Notes: generated by a model not told the origin, from the letters alone. Positions 1 to 5,405 are shown, numbered from the stretch's first letter. The stretch is 6,260 nt of DNA from Alphaproteobacteria bacterium (GCA_028693775.1 JAQUUS010000100.1:1-6260), one strand, 5' to 3'. Numbers and translations: made by a program.

Positions 1-1
1 G

Positions 2-271
2 GCCGCACGCAAGGCGGAAGCCGCCCGTCTGGCTAAACAGAAAGAAGCCGAAGACGCCAAACAAGCCAAGCAAAGAGAAGCCGAACGCAAGGCCGAGATG
101 GAAAAGGACGCAAAGGCAATTCGCGAAAACAATCGCTACGGTTCGCAAAGCGAAGCCGCGCGCAAGACAGAAGCCGCTCGGCTTGCAAAGCAAAGAGAGG
201 CGAAACGCGTCGCCGAAATGAATGAAAACGCAAAGACGGTTCGCGAAGGCAACCGCTACGGCTCGCACACC
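2..271 (+). repeat. Two degenerate in-frame protein-coding repeats ending in RExNRYGS
   Basis: Unit 1 begins at 2 and unit 2 at 155, a period of 153 nt (51 codons). Unit 2 is about 11 codons shorter up to its NRYGS motif, because unit 1 contains a duplicated 11-residue block (AKQKEAEDAKQ followed by AKQREAERKAE). Nucleotide similarity is still visible, for example in the stretches coding RENNRYGS and REGNRYGS and in the shared aagcaaagaga, so the duplication is fairly recent or maintained. Further units probably lie left of the window. Confidence 0.7.
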
Positions 272-670
272 AATACTTCCAGCAAGGCCGAACCGGTAAA
301 GGCGCCCGAAGCAAAAGAAACGCCGACGTCCGGCAACCGCCCGCCGATCCAGTCCTCGGCCATCAAATCGGCCCGGGATCTGAAACTGGCACGGATGCGC
401 GAAACCGAAATCAGCAAGGCCAAAGCGGCAAGAGAAGCCCAGTTGGCTAGGAAACGAGCCGTTCAGCACAAACAAAACGAAGCGCTGAATCGCAACCTGA
501 AAAATTCCGGAATAAAAACAACGGTCCCAGCAAAAGCTTCGGGACGCAGAAACCTGACAGAACTGAACTCCGCCAAGAACACGGCCAAAGCCAAGGCCCT
601 TCCGAATACGACGAAGTTCAAAAGAGAAGCCGCCCGGAGAAAAACGGAGCTCAAGCCCTCCGGCGCATAA
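2..670 (+). CDS. Lys/Ala/Arg-rich repeat protein, C-terminal part (5'-partial), function unknown
   Basis: The reading frame is open from the left edge, so the start lies upstream; the first Met in view (98) is internal to a repeat and is probably not the start. The visible 222 residues are strongly basic and rich in Lys, Ala, Arg and Glu. They have no Cys or Trp, and the only Tyr residues are in two NRYGS motifs. Two degenerate repeats are visible: unit 1 (codons from 2) and unit 2 (codons from 155) both begin AARKxEAARLAKQ and end RE(N/G)NRYGS. Unit 1 carries one extra 11-residue AKQ(K/R)EAE-type sub-repeat. The Ala/Lys/Glu/Arg pattern predicts long helix or coiled coil. The tail from about 290 is more Pro/Ser/Thr-rich and likely disordered. 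I do not recognise a family. A histone-H1-like nucleic-acid binder or a TolA-like spacer are compositional guesses only. It ends just before a bidirectional terminator and converges with the next gene. Confidence 0.72.
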   Translation, partial: AARKAEAARLAKQKEAEDAKQAKQREAERKAEMEKDAKAIRENNRYGSQSEAARKTEAARLAKQREAKRVAEMNENAKTVREGNRYGSHTNTSSKAEPVKAPEAKETPTSGNRPPIQSSAIKSARDLKLARMRETEISKAKAAREAQLARKRAVQHKQNEALNRNLKNSGIKTTVPAKASGRRNLTELNSAKNTAKAKALPNTTKFKREAARRKTELKPSGA

Positions 671-685
671 TCCGGAAAACGAGAC

Positions 686-720
686 AAAAAACCCTGCCGC
701 ACTCAACGGCAGGGTTTTTT
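686..720. terminator. Bidirectional intrinsic terminator between convergent genes
   Basis: Arm 686-699 (six A then CCCTGCCG) pairs perfectly with 707-720 (CGGCAGGG then six T) around a 7-nt loop at 700-706. The 8-bp GC stem is followed by a U6 tract when read on either strand, so it can end both the upstream repeat-protein gene and the convergent glycosylase gene. The glycosylase stop codon (703-705) lies in the loop. Confidence 0.9.
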
Positions 721-1233
721 CTTTGGCTGCTGCTCTTCGGTAAAAGGAAACAAGGCTTCGCGCCACCGCGCGAGTTTTTGCTCATAGCGCATACTTGCGT
801 AGGCGGGACTGGTTGAAGGAAGCCGGGCGCGGGGCTGCCGGGGCTTGAAACCGGGAAGAACGTATTTATCGAACAGCTTTTCGGCGGATTGCCCGTTGAA
901 ACAAATTATCTCGATCTTTTTGTGCGCCTCGAAAAAAGAGGCAAAGTCGTTGGCCTTCGGCGACTCGATGTTCGAATCGAGGCTGCCGCGACGTCTGGCC
1001 GCCGCGCAGACATCCCACAAAGCAATCCTGTTTTTTACAAGGAACTCAAGGCGTTCTTCGTAAGGCAGGCAAGGAAATGCGCCCGCCAATTCGCCCATGA
1101 TCTTCCAAAAACAATTTTGTCTGTGCGCATAATATTGACGGCGCGATAGCGATTCGACTCCCGGCAAAGACCCCAGAATGAGAACCCTTGCGTTTTTCCC
1201 GGATACGGGGCCGAACCCCACACATTTTGTCAT
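703..1233 (-). CDS. Hypoxanthine-DNA glycosylase (deoxyinosine glycosylase, UDG family 6 type)
   Basis: This 176-residue protein matches the small uracil-DNA-glycosylase-superfamily enzymes that excise deaminated adenine (hypoxanthine) from DNA to start base excision repair in the cytoplasm. Seen in the sequence: the N-terminal strand and first motif VLILGSLPG (residues 17-25), then QYYAHRQNCFW (33-43), with Asn40 at the place of the catalytic Asn proposed for this family. Next come GSLDSNI (83-89), NDF (95-97), FNG (112-114) and the C-terminal motif LPSTSPAYAS (138-147). The residue after His37 is Arg, where Pro is usual (HPxNxFW). Length is normal apart from a Lys-rich tail (KKKPCR). The ATG at 1233 is chosen because an in-frame stop lies seven codons upstream and the N-terminus GFxPV fits the family; no clear Shine-Dalgarno sequence precedes it. 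The last codons and the stop are inside the terminator hairpin. A related Mug-like specificity cannot be excluded. Confidence 0.87.
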   Translation of the reverse strand: MTKCVGFGPVSGKNARVLILGSLPGVESLSRRQYYAHRQNCFWKIMGELAGAFPCLPYEERLEFLVKNRIALWDVCAAARRRGSLDSNIESPKANDFASFFEAHKKIEIICFNGQSAEKLFDKYVLPGFKPRQPRARLPSTSPAYASMRYEQKLARWREALFPFTEEQQPKKKPCR

Positions 1234-1264
1234 AAAGCAACCAAAAAATTTTCATTTATGCCGC

Positions 1265-1295
1265 ACGGGTTTTTGTGCAGTGCACAAAAACCCGT
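1265..1295. repeat. Perfect 15-bp inverted repeat with 1-nt centre
   Basis: ACGGGTTTTTGTGCA (1265-1279) is followed by one G (1280) and its exact reverse complement (1281-1295). It lies 31-61 nt upstream of the glycosylase start and about 245 nt upstream of the hydrogenase operon. Neither arm is followed by a U-run on either strand, so it does not look like an ordinary terminator. The near-zero spacer suits a dimeric-regulator operator or a cruciform better than an RNA hairpin, although a 14-bp stem with a 3-nt loop could form in RNA. Confidence 0.85.
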
Positions 1296-1407
1296 AGTTG
1301 TTCATTGGTTATTGTAATAGACCTTTTTCCGCGCGCACCCCTTTTTGCAGAAATTCTTATGCTGCTATGCGCAATAAATTTTGCATAGATTCCAAGGCTT
1401 TTCTTAA

Positions 1408-1422
1408 TGGTTTTCGCCTTGC
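1408..1422 (+). promoter_or_regulatory. Weak candidate sigma-54 (-24/-12) promoter for the hydrogenase operon
   Basis: TGG (1408-1410), then 8 nt, then TTGC (1419-1422) places GG and GC exactly 10 nt apart, as in the consensus TGGCAC-N5-TTGC. The CAC of the -24 element is not matched. Transcription would begin near 1434, giving an untranslated leader of about 105-120 nt that includes the 1481-1494 palindrome. A chance match is quite possible. Confidence 0.2.
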
Positions 1423-1480
1423 CAAGGTCTGGGGCGATGGTTAAGACTCGCCAGAATGGGATGATTTCCCCGCGCTAACT

Positions 1481-1494
1481 GGCTCAATTGAGCC
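1481..1494. promoter_or_regulatory. Perfect 14-bp palindrome, candidate operator of the hydrogenase operon
   Basis: GGCTCAATTGAGCC is perfectly self-complementary with no spacer and lies 46 nt before the ATG at 1540. Its position close to the operon start and its symmetry suit a dimeric transcription factor. It does not match a consensus I can name. Confidence 0.45.
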
Positions 1495-1539
1495 TCGTTT
1501 CTTTGGGAAAATCCCGTTTTAAGGCGTCAAAAACCCAAA

Positions 1540-2133
1540 TTGAAGGCTTCCCTAATGCCAAATTCCACAGCTGAAAAGGTCCGGCCGGTCCAGAAAGATA
1601 GGCCGGGATCGAAGGTCAATTCACTTCAGGACGAGATTGACAGGCTTACCGAGCGATTCGGAACCGAACGGAAAGCACTGATTCCCATTCTTCAGGAAAT
1701 CAAGAAAAGACACCACATCATCAGCGGCTACGCCATGCAGTGCGTCGCCGACAGGCTGTCGATCAGCCCGGCGGAGGTCTACGGGGTCGTAAGCTTCTAT
1801 TCCTTCCTGCATGAAGAGTATCAGGGCCGTATCGTTATCCGCCTGTGCCGCACGATCAGCTGCGACATGGCCGGAAAGGACGCTATCGCCCGCCAGATCC
1901 AGAACGATCTTGGCATCAAGTTCGGGGAAACGACGCCGGACGGCAAATTCTCGCTCGAATGGGCCAATTGCGTCGGTATGTGCGATCAGGGACCCGCGAT
2001 TATAGTCAACGAGCAGGTTTTTACGCATGTCACGCCTGAGAAGGTTCAGGAGATCATCACGGCTTGCGTGAAAATGTACGAAAGAACGCCGGACCTCTTT
2101 AAAAAAGGGAATCACAATGAACATAAGAAATGA
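1540..2133 (+). CDS. hydC: NADH-linked [FeFe] hydrogenase, NuoE/HydC-like [2Fe-2S] subunit
   Basis: This is a thioredoxin-fold [2Fe-2S] subunit related to complex I NuoE, T. maritima HydC and Desulfovibrio HndA. It passes electrons between the flavin subunit and the catalytic subunit of the cytoplasmic hydrogenase. Of 197 residues, 1-28 are a poorly conserved polar extension. The helical N-terminal domain follows (about 29-95, including ISPAEVYGVVSFYSFL). The cluster ligands come next: Cys103 and Cys108 (LCRTISC) and Cys144 and Cys148 (NCVGMC), the usual C-x4-C...C-x3-C arrangement. Two starts are possible: ATG 1540, with only a distant AAGGCG upstream, or ATG 1555 (Met6), which has GAAGG 8 nt before it and may be the true start. 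It is the first gene of the operon, and its end overlaps the next gene by 17 nt. The symbol is by analogy; hndA is equally valid. Confidence 0.93.
   Translation: MKASLMPNSTAEKVRPVQKDRPGSKVNSLQDEIDRLTERFGTERKALIPILQEIKKRHHIISGYAMQCVADRLSISPAEVYGVVSFYSFLHEEYQGRIVIRLCRTISCDMAGKDAIARQIQNDLGIKFGETTPDGKFSLEWANCVGMCDQGPAIIVNEQVFTHVTPEKVQEIITACVKMYERTPDLFKKGNHNEHKK
2105..2110 (+). promoter_or_regulatory. Ribosome binding site of the NuoF/HydB-like gene
   Basis: AAGGGA stands 6 nt before ATG 2117 and lies within the coding sequence of the upstream gene. It decides this start over later in-frame Met codons and supports translational coupling across the 17-nt overlap. Confidence 0.7.
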
Positions 2134-3328
2134 GGTAACCTTTGCGTCGATCCGGCCCAAGGACGGATTGACCGCCGCTTTGGGCAAAGACCGCGACGTT
2201 GTCGTGGAGGAAGTCCTCCGCTCCGGGCTCAAGGGCCGTGGCGGCGCGGGCTTTCCGACCGGGGTCAAATGGAAACTGGCCGCCGAAGCCAAAGCCGAAG
2301 AAAAGTATATCATCTGCAACGCAGACGAAGGCGAGCCAGGAACGTTCAAGGATCGCGTGATCCTGGCCGAATGGGCCGACCTAGTGTTCGAAGGCATGAC
2401 GATCGCCGGTTACGCGATCGGCGCGAAGTCGGGCATCATTTATCTTCGCGGCGAATACGGCTATCTGCGGCAGGCGCTTGAAGACAAGCTGGCCCTGCGC
2501 CGCACAGAAGGCCTGCTTGGCGACGACGTCATGGGCAAAAAAGGCTTCTCGTTCGACATCCACATCCACATGGGATGCGGCGCGTATGTGTGCGGCGAGG
2601 AATCGGCGTTGATCGAATCCCTCGAAGGCAAGCGCGGCGAATCCCGCAACCGTCCACCCTTCCCCGTATCGGAAGGATTGTTCGGCTGCCCGACGGTGGT
2701 CAACAACGTTGAGACGCTGGCATGGGTCGCGGCCATTTTCGCCCTCGGACCGGATTGGTTCAAGCATGTGGGAACCGAGAAATCCTCGGGCTACAAGCTG
2801 CTCAGCATTTCGGGCGATGTGGCGCATCCCGGCGTGTACGAATTCCCGATGGGAACGAAAATCAGCGCCATCCTCAAAGCCGCAGGAGCCGAAAGGCCCA
2901 AGGCGGCCGTTGTGGGCGGCGCGTCGGGCATTCTGGTTCCCGCAAAGGATTTCAAGCGCGCGATCTGCTTCGAAGACGTATCGACAGGCGGATCGATCAT
3001 CGTTCTGAGCGAAGACAGGGATTTTCTCGACATCCTCGAGAATTTTCAGGAATTCTTCGCCGACGAATCCTGCGGACAGTGCACCATTTGCAGGCTCGGC
3101 AACGTCAAGCTTCTGGAAGGCATCCGCCTTCTGAAGGAAGGACGCTGCACCACCAAGCATTTGCAGGAACTGTGCACCTTGGGCTCCAGCATGCGAGCCG
3201 CATCGAAATGCGGTCTCGGTCAGGCGAGCCCCAACATGTTCCTTTCGATCCTTCAGCATTTTAAAGGCGAAGTTCTGGGCCGGCCCCAAGCCGACGATCA
3301 CTTCGTCAACAAAAGGAAAGCGTCATGA
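2117..3328 (+). CDS. hydB: NADH-linked [FeFe] hydrogenase, NuoF/HydB-like FMN- and NAD(H)-binding subunit (short form)
   Basis: This subunit oxidises NADH or reduces NAD+ through FMN and hands electrons to Fe-S clusters. Motifs seen: the FMN/NAD glycine-rich loop GLKGRGGAGFPTGVKW (37-52), CNADEGEPGTFKDR (67-80), GAYVCGEESAL (155-165) with a PPFP segment (180-183), the SLBB-like middle region (about 228-295), and the [4Fe-4S] site Cys319, Cys322, Cys325 (SCGQCTICR) with Cys365 (SKCGLG). At 403 residues it is slightly shorter than a standard NuoF and much shorter than bifurcating HydB proteins (around 600). There is no N-terminal thioredoxin-like [2Fe-2S] domain, and the chain ends about 38 residues after Cys365 with no C-terminal 2[4Fe-4S] ferredoxin domain. 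ATG 2117 is preceded by AAGGGA 6 nt away and lies inside the end of the upstream gene. The stop overlaps the next start (ATGA), so the genes are translationally coupled. hndC is an alternative symbol. Confidence 0.94.
   Translation: MNIRNEVTFASIRPKDGLTAALGKDRDVVVEEVLRSGLKGRGGAGFPTGVKWKLAAEAKAEEKYIICNADEGEPGTFKDRVILAEWADLVFEGMTIAGYAIGAKSGIIYLRGEYGYLRQALEDKLALRRTEGLLGDDVMGKKGFSFDIHIHMGCGAYVCGEESALIESLEGKRGESRNRPPFPVSEGLFGCPTVVNNVETLAWVAAIFALGPDWFKHVGTEKSSGYKLLSISGDVAHPGVYEFPMGTKISAILKAAGAERPKAAVVGGASGILVPAKDFKRAICFEDVSTGGSIIVLSEDRDFLDILENFQEFFADESCGQCTICRLGNVKLLEGIRLLKEGRCTTKHLQELCTLGSSMRAASKCGLGQASPNMFLSILQHFKGEVLGRPQADDHFVNKRKAS
3313..3320 (+). promoter_or_regulatory. Ribosome binding site of the [FeFe] hydrogenase gene
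   Basis: AAGGAAAG lies a few bases before ATG 3325, inside the last codons of the preceding gene. With the ATGA stop-start overlap at 3325-3328 it fixes the start of the catalytic subunit. Confidence 0.75.
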
Positions 3329-5205
3329 GCAAGGAAAAACAAAAGACAGACGCCAAGATGGTCGACATCGTCATCGACGACAAAAAAATCTCTGTGCCGT
3401 TTGGAACGATGCTTCTGGACGCCGCGAGGCAGAACGGCTTCGAAATCCCGACGCTTTGCTATCATGAGGATCTGTCCCGCGCGGGCGGATGCCGCATGTG
3501 CATCGTCGAAATCGAAGGCCAGCGCGCCCTGACGGCCAGCTGCGCCTATCCGATTACGGCGCCGATCAATGTCCAGACGACGTCGCGCCGCGTCCGCGAA
3601 GCGCGCAAGACAACGCTGGAGCTGCTCCTTTCAGAACATTGCGGCGATTGTTACAGCTGCGTCCGCAACGGAAACTGCGAGCTTCAAACGCTGGCCAAGG
3701 AGCACGGCATCACCCAGCTCCCCTACGGCCATCCGACCGAAAAGAGCCGCGTAACGGAAACGCTAAGTCCCTCGATCGTTCGCGACATGGACAAGTGCGT
3801 GGATTGCGGACGCTGCGTGCGCACCTGCAAGGAATTGCAGGGCATCGGCGTGTTCGAAGCCGTGGAGCGCGGCTTCAAGAAGGAGATCACCACCTTCCAG
3901 GACAAGCCTATGGCCGAAGTCGGCTGTATCAACTGCGGCCAGTGCGTCAATCGCTGTCCGACAGCCGCCCTGACCGAACGCGACTCCATCGAAGAAATCT
4001 GGGCCGCGATCAACGATCCGAACAAGCACGTTGTCATCCAAACGGCTCCTGCGCCGCGCGCCGCCATCGGCGAAGAGTTCGGCCTCGACCCCGGACAGGC
4101 CATGACATGGCAGCTCAACACGGCGTTGCGCAAGTGCGGATTCGACAAGGTGTTCGACACCAACTTTACGGCCGATCTGACGATCATCGAAGAAGGCACC
4201 GAGCTGATCCAGAGGCTCTACAAGAACCTCGTGCAAAAAGACGCCTCGGCGCCTTTGCCGCAGTTCACGTCGTGCTGCCCCGGATGGGTCAAATTCATCG
4301 AGCATGTCCATCCGGAAATGCTGGATCATCTGTCCTCGGCCAAGAGCCCGCAACAGATGTTCGGCGCGATCATCAAGACATGGTATGCGCAACTCAACGA
4401 CATCGATCCCGAAAACATCGTTTCGGTATCGCTGATGCCCTGCACCGCGAAGAAATTCGAGTGCAACAGGCCCGAACTGCGCGATAGCGGCCTGAAGGAC
4501 GTGGACTACGTTCTGACGACCCGCGAATGCGCCAAGATGATCCGCGAGTCCGGTCTTCATCTTCCGAGCCTTCCCCCTTCGGATTTCGACGATCCGTTCG
4601 GAACGGCCACGGGATCGGGCGTCATCTTCGGAAACACCGGCGGCGTGATGGAAGCGGCGCTTCGCAGCGTGCTCGAGTTCGTCACGGGACTGAAGGTGGA
4701 GGACATCTTCGCCAACGCCAACATCCTGCCGGTTCGCGGCATGGAAGGCTGCCGGTTTGCGGAAATCAAGGTTCCCGACGAAGTCGGACCTGTTCCCGAA
4801 CTGATCGCGCACCTTGTCCCGAACTGGGATTGGCTCAAAGGCCAGACGGTCCGCGTCGGAATTGCGCACGGCACGAAAAACGCGCGCAAGATTCTCGACG
4901 ACGTCGCAGCAGGCGGCTTTTTCAGCACATGCCACTTCATCGAAGTCATGGCGTGCCCCGGAGGCTGTATCGGCGGCGGCGGTCAACCGATCCCGACAAG
5001 CCCCGCCATCCGGCAGGCTCGCACCGACGCGATCTACAAGGAAGACATGGCCTACGGCGCCAAGAGCGTCCGCAAGAGCCATGAGAACCCTGCCGTCGCG
5101 CGGATCTACAAGGAGTTTCTCACGGAAGGCCCCTGCTCCCACAAGAGCCACGAGCTTTTGCACACGAGTTACTGGCCACGCGGCAAATTCATCGGAAGCT
5201 GGTAA
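3325..5205 (+). CDS. hydA: [FeFe] hydrogenase catalytic subunit (CpI-like modular HydA/HndD)
   Basis: This is the catalytic subunit (626 residues) that reversibly reduces protons to H2 at the H-cluster, receiving electrons from the two upstream gene products. Domains in order: plant-type [2Fe-2S] ferredoxin (about 12-85; Cys45, Cys56, Cys59, Cys73); His-ligated [4Fe-4S] (His105, Cys109, Cys112, Cys118); two-cluster ferredoxin domain (Cys158/161/164/168 and Cys201/204/207/211); then the H-domain. H-cluster signatures are intact: L1 TSCCPGW (315-321; Cys318 ligand, Cys317 proton relay), L2 MPCTAKKFE (371-379; Cys373) and L3 MACPGGCIGGGGQP (542-555; Cys544, Cys548). Glu290, Glu293 and Ser337 align with the CpI proton path. 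The C-terminal small-subunit-like segment (KSHENPA, HELLHTSY) is fused, as in monomeric bacterial enzymes. No Tat signal or membrane segment is seen, so it is cytoplasmic. Maturation (HydEFG) must be encoded elsewhere. It is the last gene of the operon and is followed by a terminator. Confidence 0.97.
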   Translation: MSKEKQKTDAKMVDIVIDDKKISVPFGTMLLDAARQNGFEIPTLCYHEDLSRAGGCRMCIVEIEGQRALTASCAYPITAPINVQTTSRRVREARKTTLELLLSEHCGDCYSCVRNGNCELQTLAKEHGITQLPYGHPTEKSRVTETLSPSIVRDMDKCVDCGRCVRTCKELQGIGVFEAVERGFKKEITTFQDKPMAEVGCINCGQCVNRCPTAALTERDSIEEIWAAINDPNKHVVIQTAPAPRAAIGEEFGLDPGQAMTWQLNTALRKCGFDKVFDTNFTADLTIIEEGTELIQRLYKNLVQKDASAPLPQFTSCCPGWVKFIEHVHPEMLDHLSSAKSPQQMFGAIIKTWYAQLNDIDPENIVSVSLMPCTAKKFECNRPELRDSGLKDVDYVLTTRECAKMIRESGLHLPSLPPSDFDDPFGTATGSGVIFGNTGGVMEAALRSVLEFVTGLKVEDIFANANILPVRGMEGCRFAEIKVPDEVGPVPELIAHLVPNWDWLKGQTVRVGIAHGTKNARKILDDVAAGGFFSTCHFIEVMACPGGCIGGGGQPIPTSPAIRQARTDAIYKEDMAYGAKSVRKSHENPAVARIYKEFLTEGPCSHKSHELLHTSYWPRGKFIGSW

Positions 5206-5222
5206 CAGTCTCCGAAACAATC

Positions 5223-5259
5223 AAACCTCCGGCGTTCGCAAGATGCCGGGGGTTTTTTT
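5223..5259 (+). terminator. Intrinsic terminator of the hydrogenase operon
   Basis: Arm 5223-5233 (AAACCTCCGGC) pairs with 5245-5255 (GCCGGGGGTTT), with one G-U pair, around an 11-nt loop. A T7 tract spans 5253-5259. It begins 18 nt after the hydA stop and ends the three-gene transcript. Confidence 0.88.
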
Positions 5260-5316
5260 GCGCCCATTCGAAGAGGCGTTTTTCGAATCGAATCGTCGCC
5301 GCATAAAAAGGCGCTC

Positions 5317-5334
5317 TCGTATCAAATGATACGA
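5317..5334. promoter_or_regulatory. Perfect inverted repeat, candidate operator upstream of the secretin gene
   Basis: TCGTATCAAATGATACGA has perfect 8-bp arms (5317-5324 and 5327-5334) with an AA centre. A third half-site, TGATAC, follows 25 nt downstream at 5352-5357 and overlaps the extended -10 candidate. That layout would let a dimeric regulator occupy the promoter. It has too small a loop and no U-run, so it is not a terminator. I cannot name the regulator. Confidence 0.5.
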
Positions 5335-5351
5335 AAACAAAGGACCGCTTT

Positions 5352-5360
5352 TGATACAAT
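5352..5360 (+). promoter_or_regulatory. Candidate extended -10 promoter for the secretin gene
   Basis: TGATACAAT contains TG-N-TACAAT, five of six matches to TATAAT with the extended TG. No good -35 hexamer is found 16-18 nt upstream, where the right side of the palindrome and an A-rich stretch lie. Transcription would start near 5367, leaving a leader of about 125-135 nt. Confidence 0.35.
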
Positions 5361-5396
5361 GAATTCAAGGCATTGGCTCTCCTCCCCGAAAAGAAG

Positions 5397-5405
5397 TTAT
5401 CCACA
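5397..5405 (+). promoter_or_regulatory. Single perfect DnaA box
   Basis: TTATCCACA matches the high-affinity DnaA consensus TTATNCACA exactly. Only one copy is evident locally, with no AT-rich unwinding region or box cluster, so it is not an origin. It may be a titration or DnaA-regulated site, or chance. Confidence 0.4.

Larger units (their letters stand above)
1296..1539. promoter_or_regulatory. Remaining intergenic/regulatory region upstream of the hydrogenase operon
   Basis: No credible gene is present in this AT-richer stretch. It holds a loose inverted repeat (CTATGC at 1365-1370, GCATAG at 1383-1388, 12-nt spacer), a weak sigma-54-like element (1408-1422), the 14-bp palindrome at 1481-1494, and two short GGGA...TCCC hairpins (1458-1470 and 1505-1515). 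I could not identify a convincing sigma-70 promoter or a canonical FNR site (TTGAT-N4-ATCAA). The operon promoter is expected here because no other gene precedes the operon on this strand. Confidence 0.5.

Noticed and set aside
2..271. CRISPR or tandem satellite array
   Set aside because: The repeats are two unequal, diverged in-frame coding units rather than short identical direct repeats with unique spacers.
889..1149. Plus-strand frames opposite the DNA glycosylase
   Set aside because: The minus-strand glycosylase carries family motifs along its whole length; the plus frames are shadows.
1258..1317. 19-codon plus-strand frame through the 31-bp palindrome
   Set aside because: It has no Shine-Dalgarno sequence and its codons are dictated by the palindrome, so there is no reason to treat it as a leader peptide.
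1505..1515. GGGA-AAA-TCCC hairpin followed by GTTTT as a possible attenuator
   Set aside because: The stem is only 4 bp and the T-run is short and displaced, too weak to call a terminator or attenuator.
1621..2397. Long minus-strand open frame opposite the HydC-like and HydB-like genes (258 codons)
   Set aside because: It lies antisense to two genes with clear family motifs, its protein shows no recognisable domain, and long antisense frames are common in GC-rich coding sequence.
2381..3301. Minus-strand open frame of 306 codons opposite the HydB-like gene
   Set aside because: It is a shadow of a well-supported NuoF-like gene. Its composition (Arg, Ala, His, Phe-rich) reflects the opposite frame, and there is no ribosome site or motif.
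3763..5220. Minus-strand open frame of 485 codons opposite hydA
   Set aside because: hydA in the plus frame has every catalytic motif. The antisense product resembles no family and runs up to the hydA stop only because of codon bias.
5189..5404. Minus-strand frame of 71 codons across the operon terminator
   Set aside because: It spans the terminator and the palindromes, has no recognisable domain, and is better explained as intergenic sequence.
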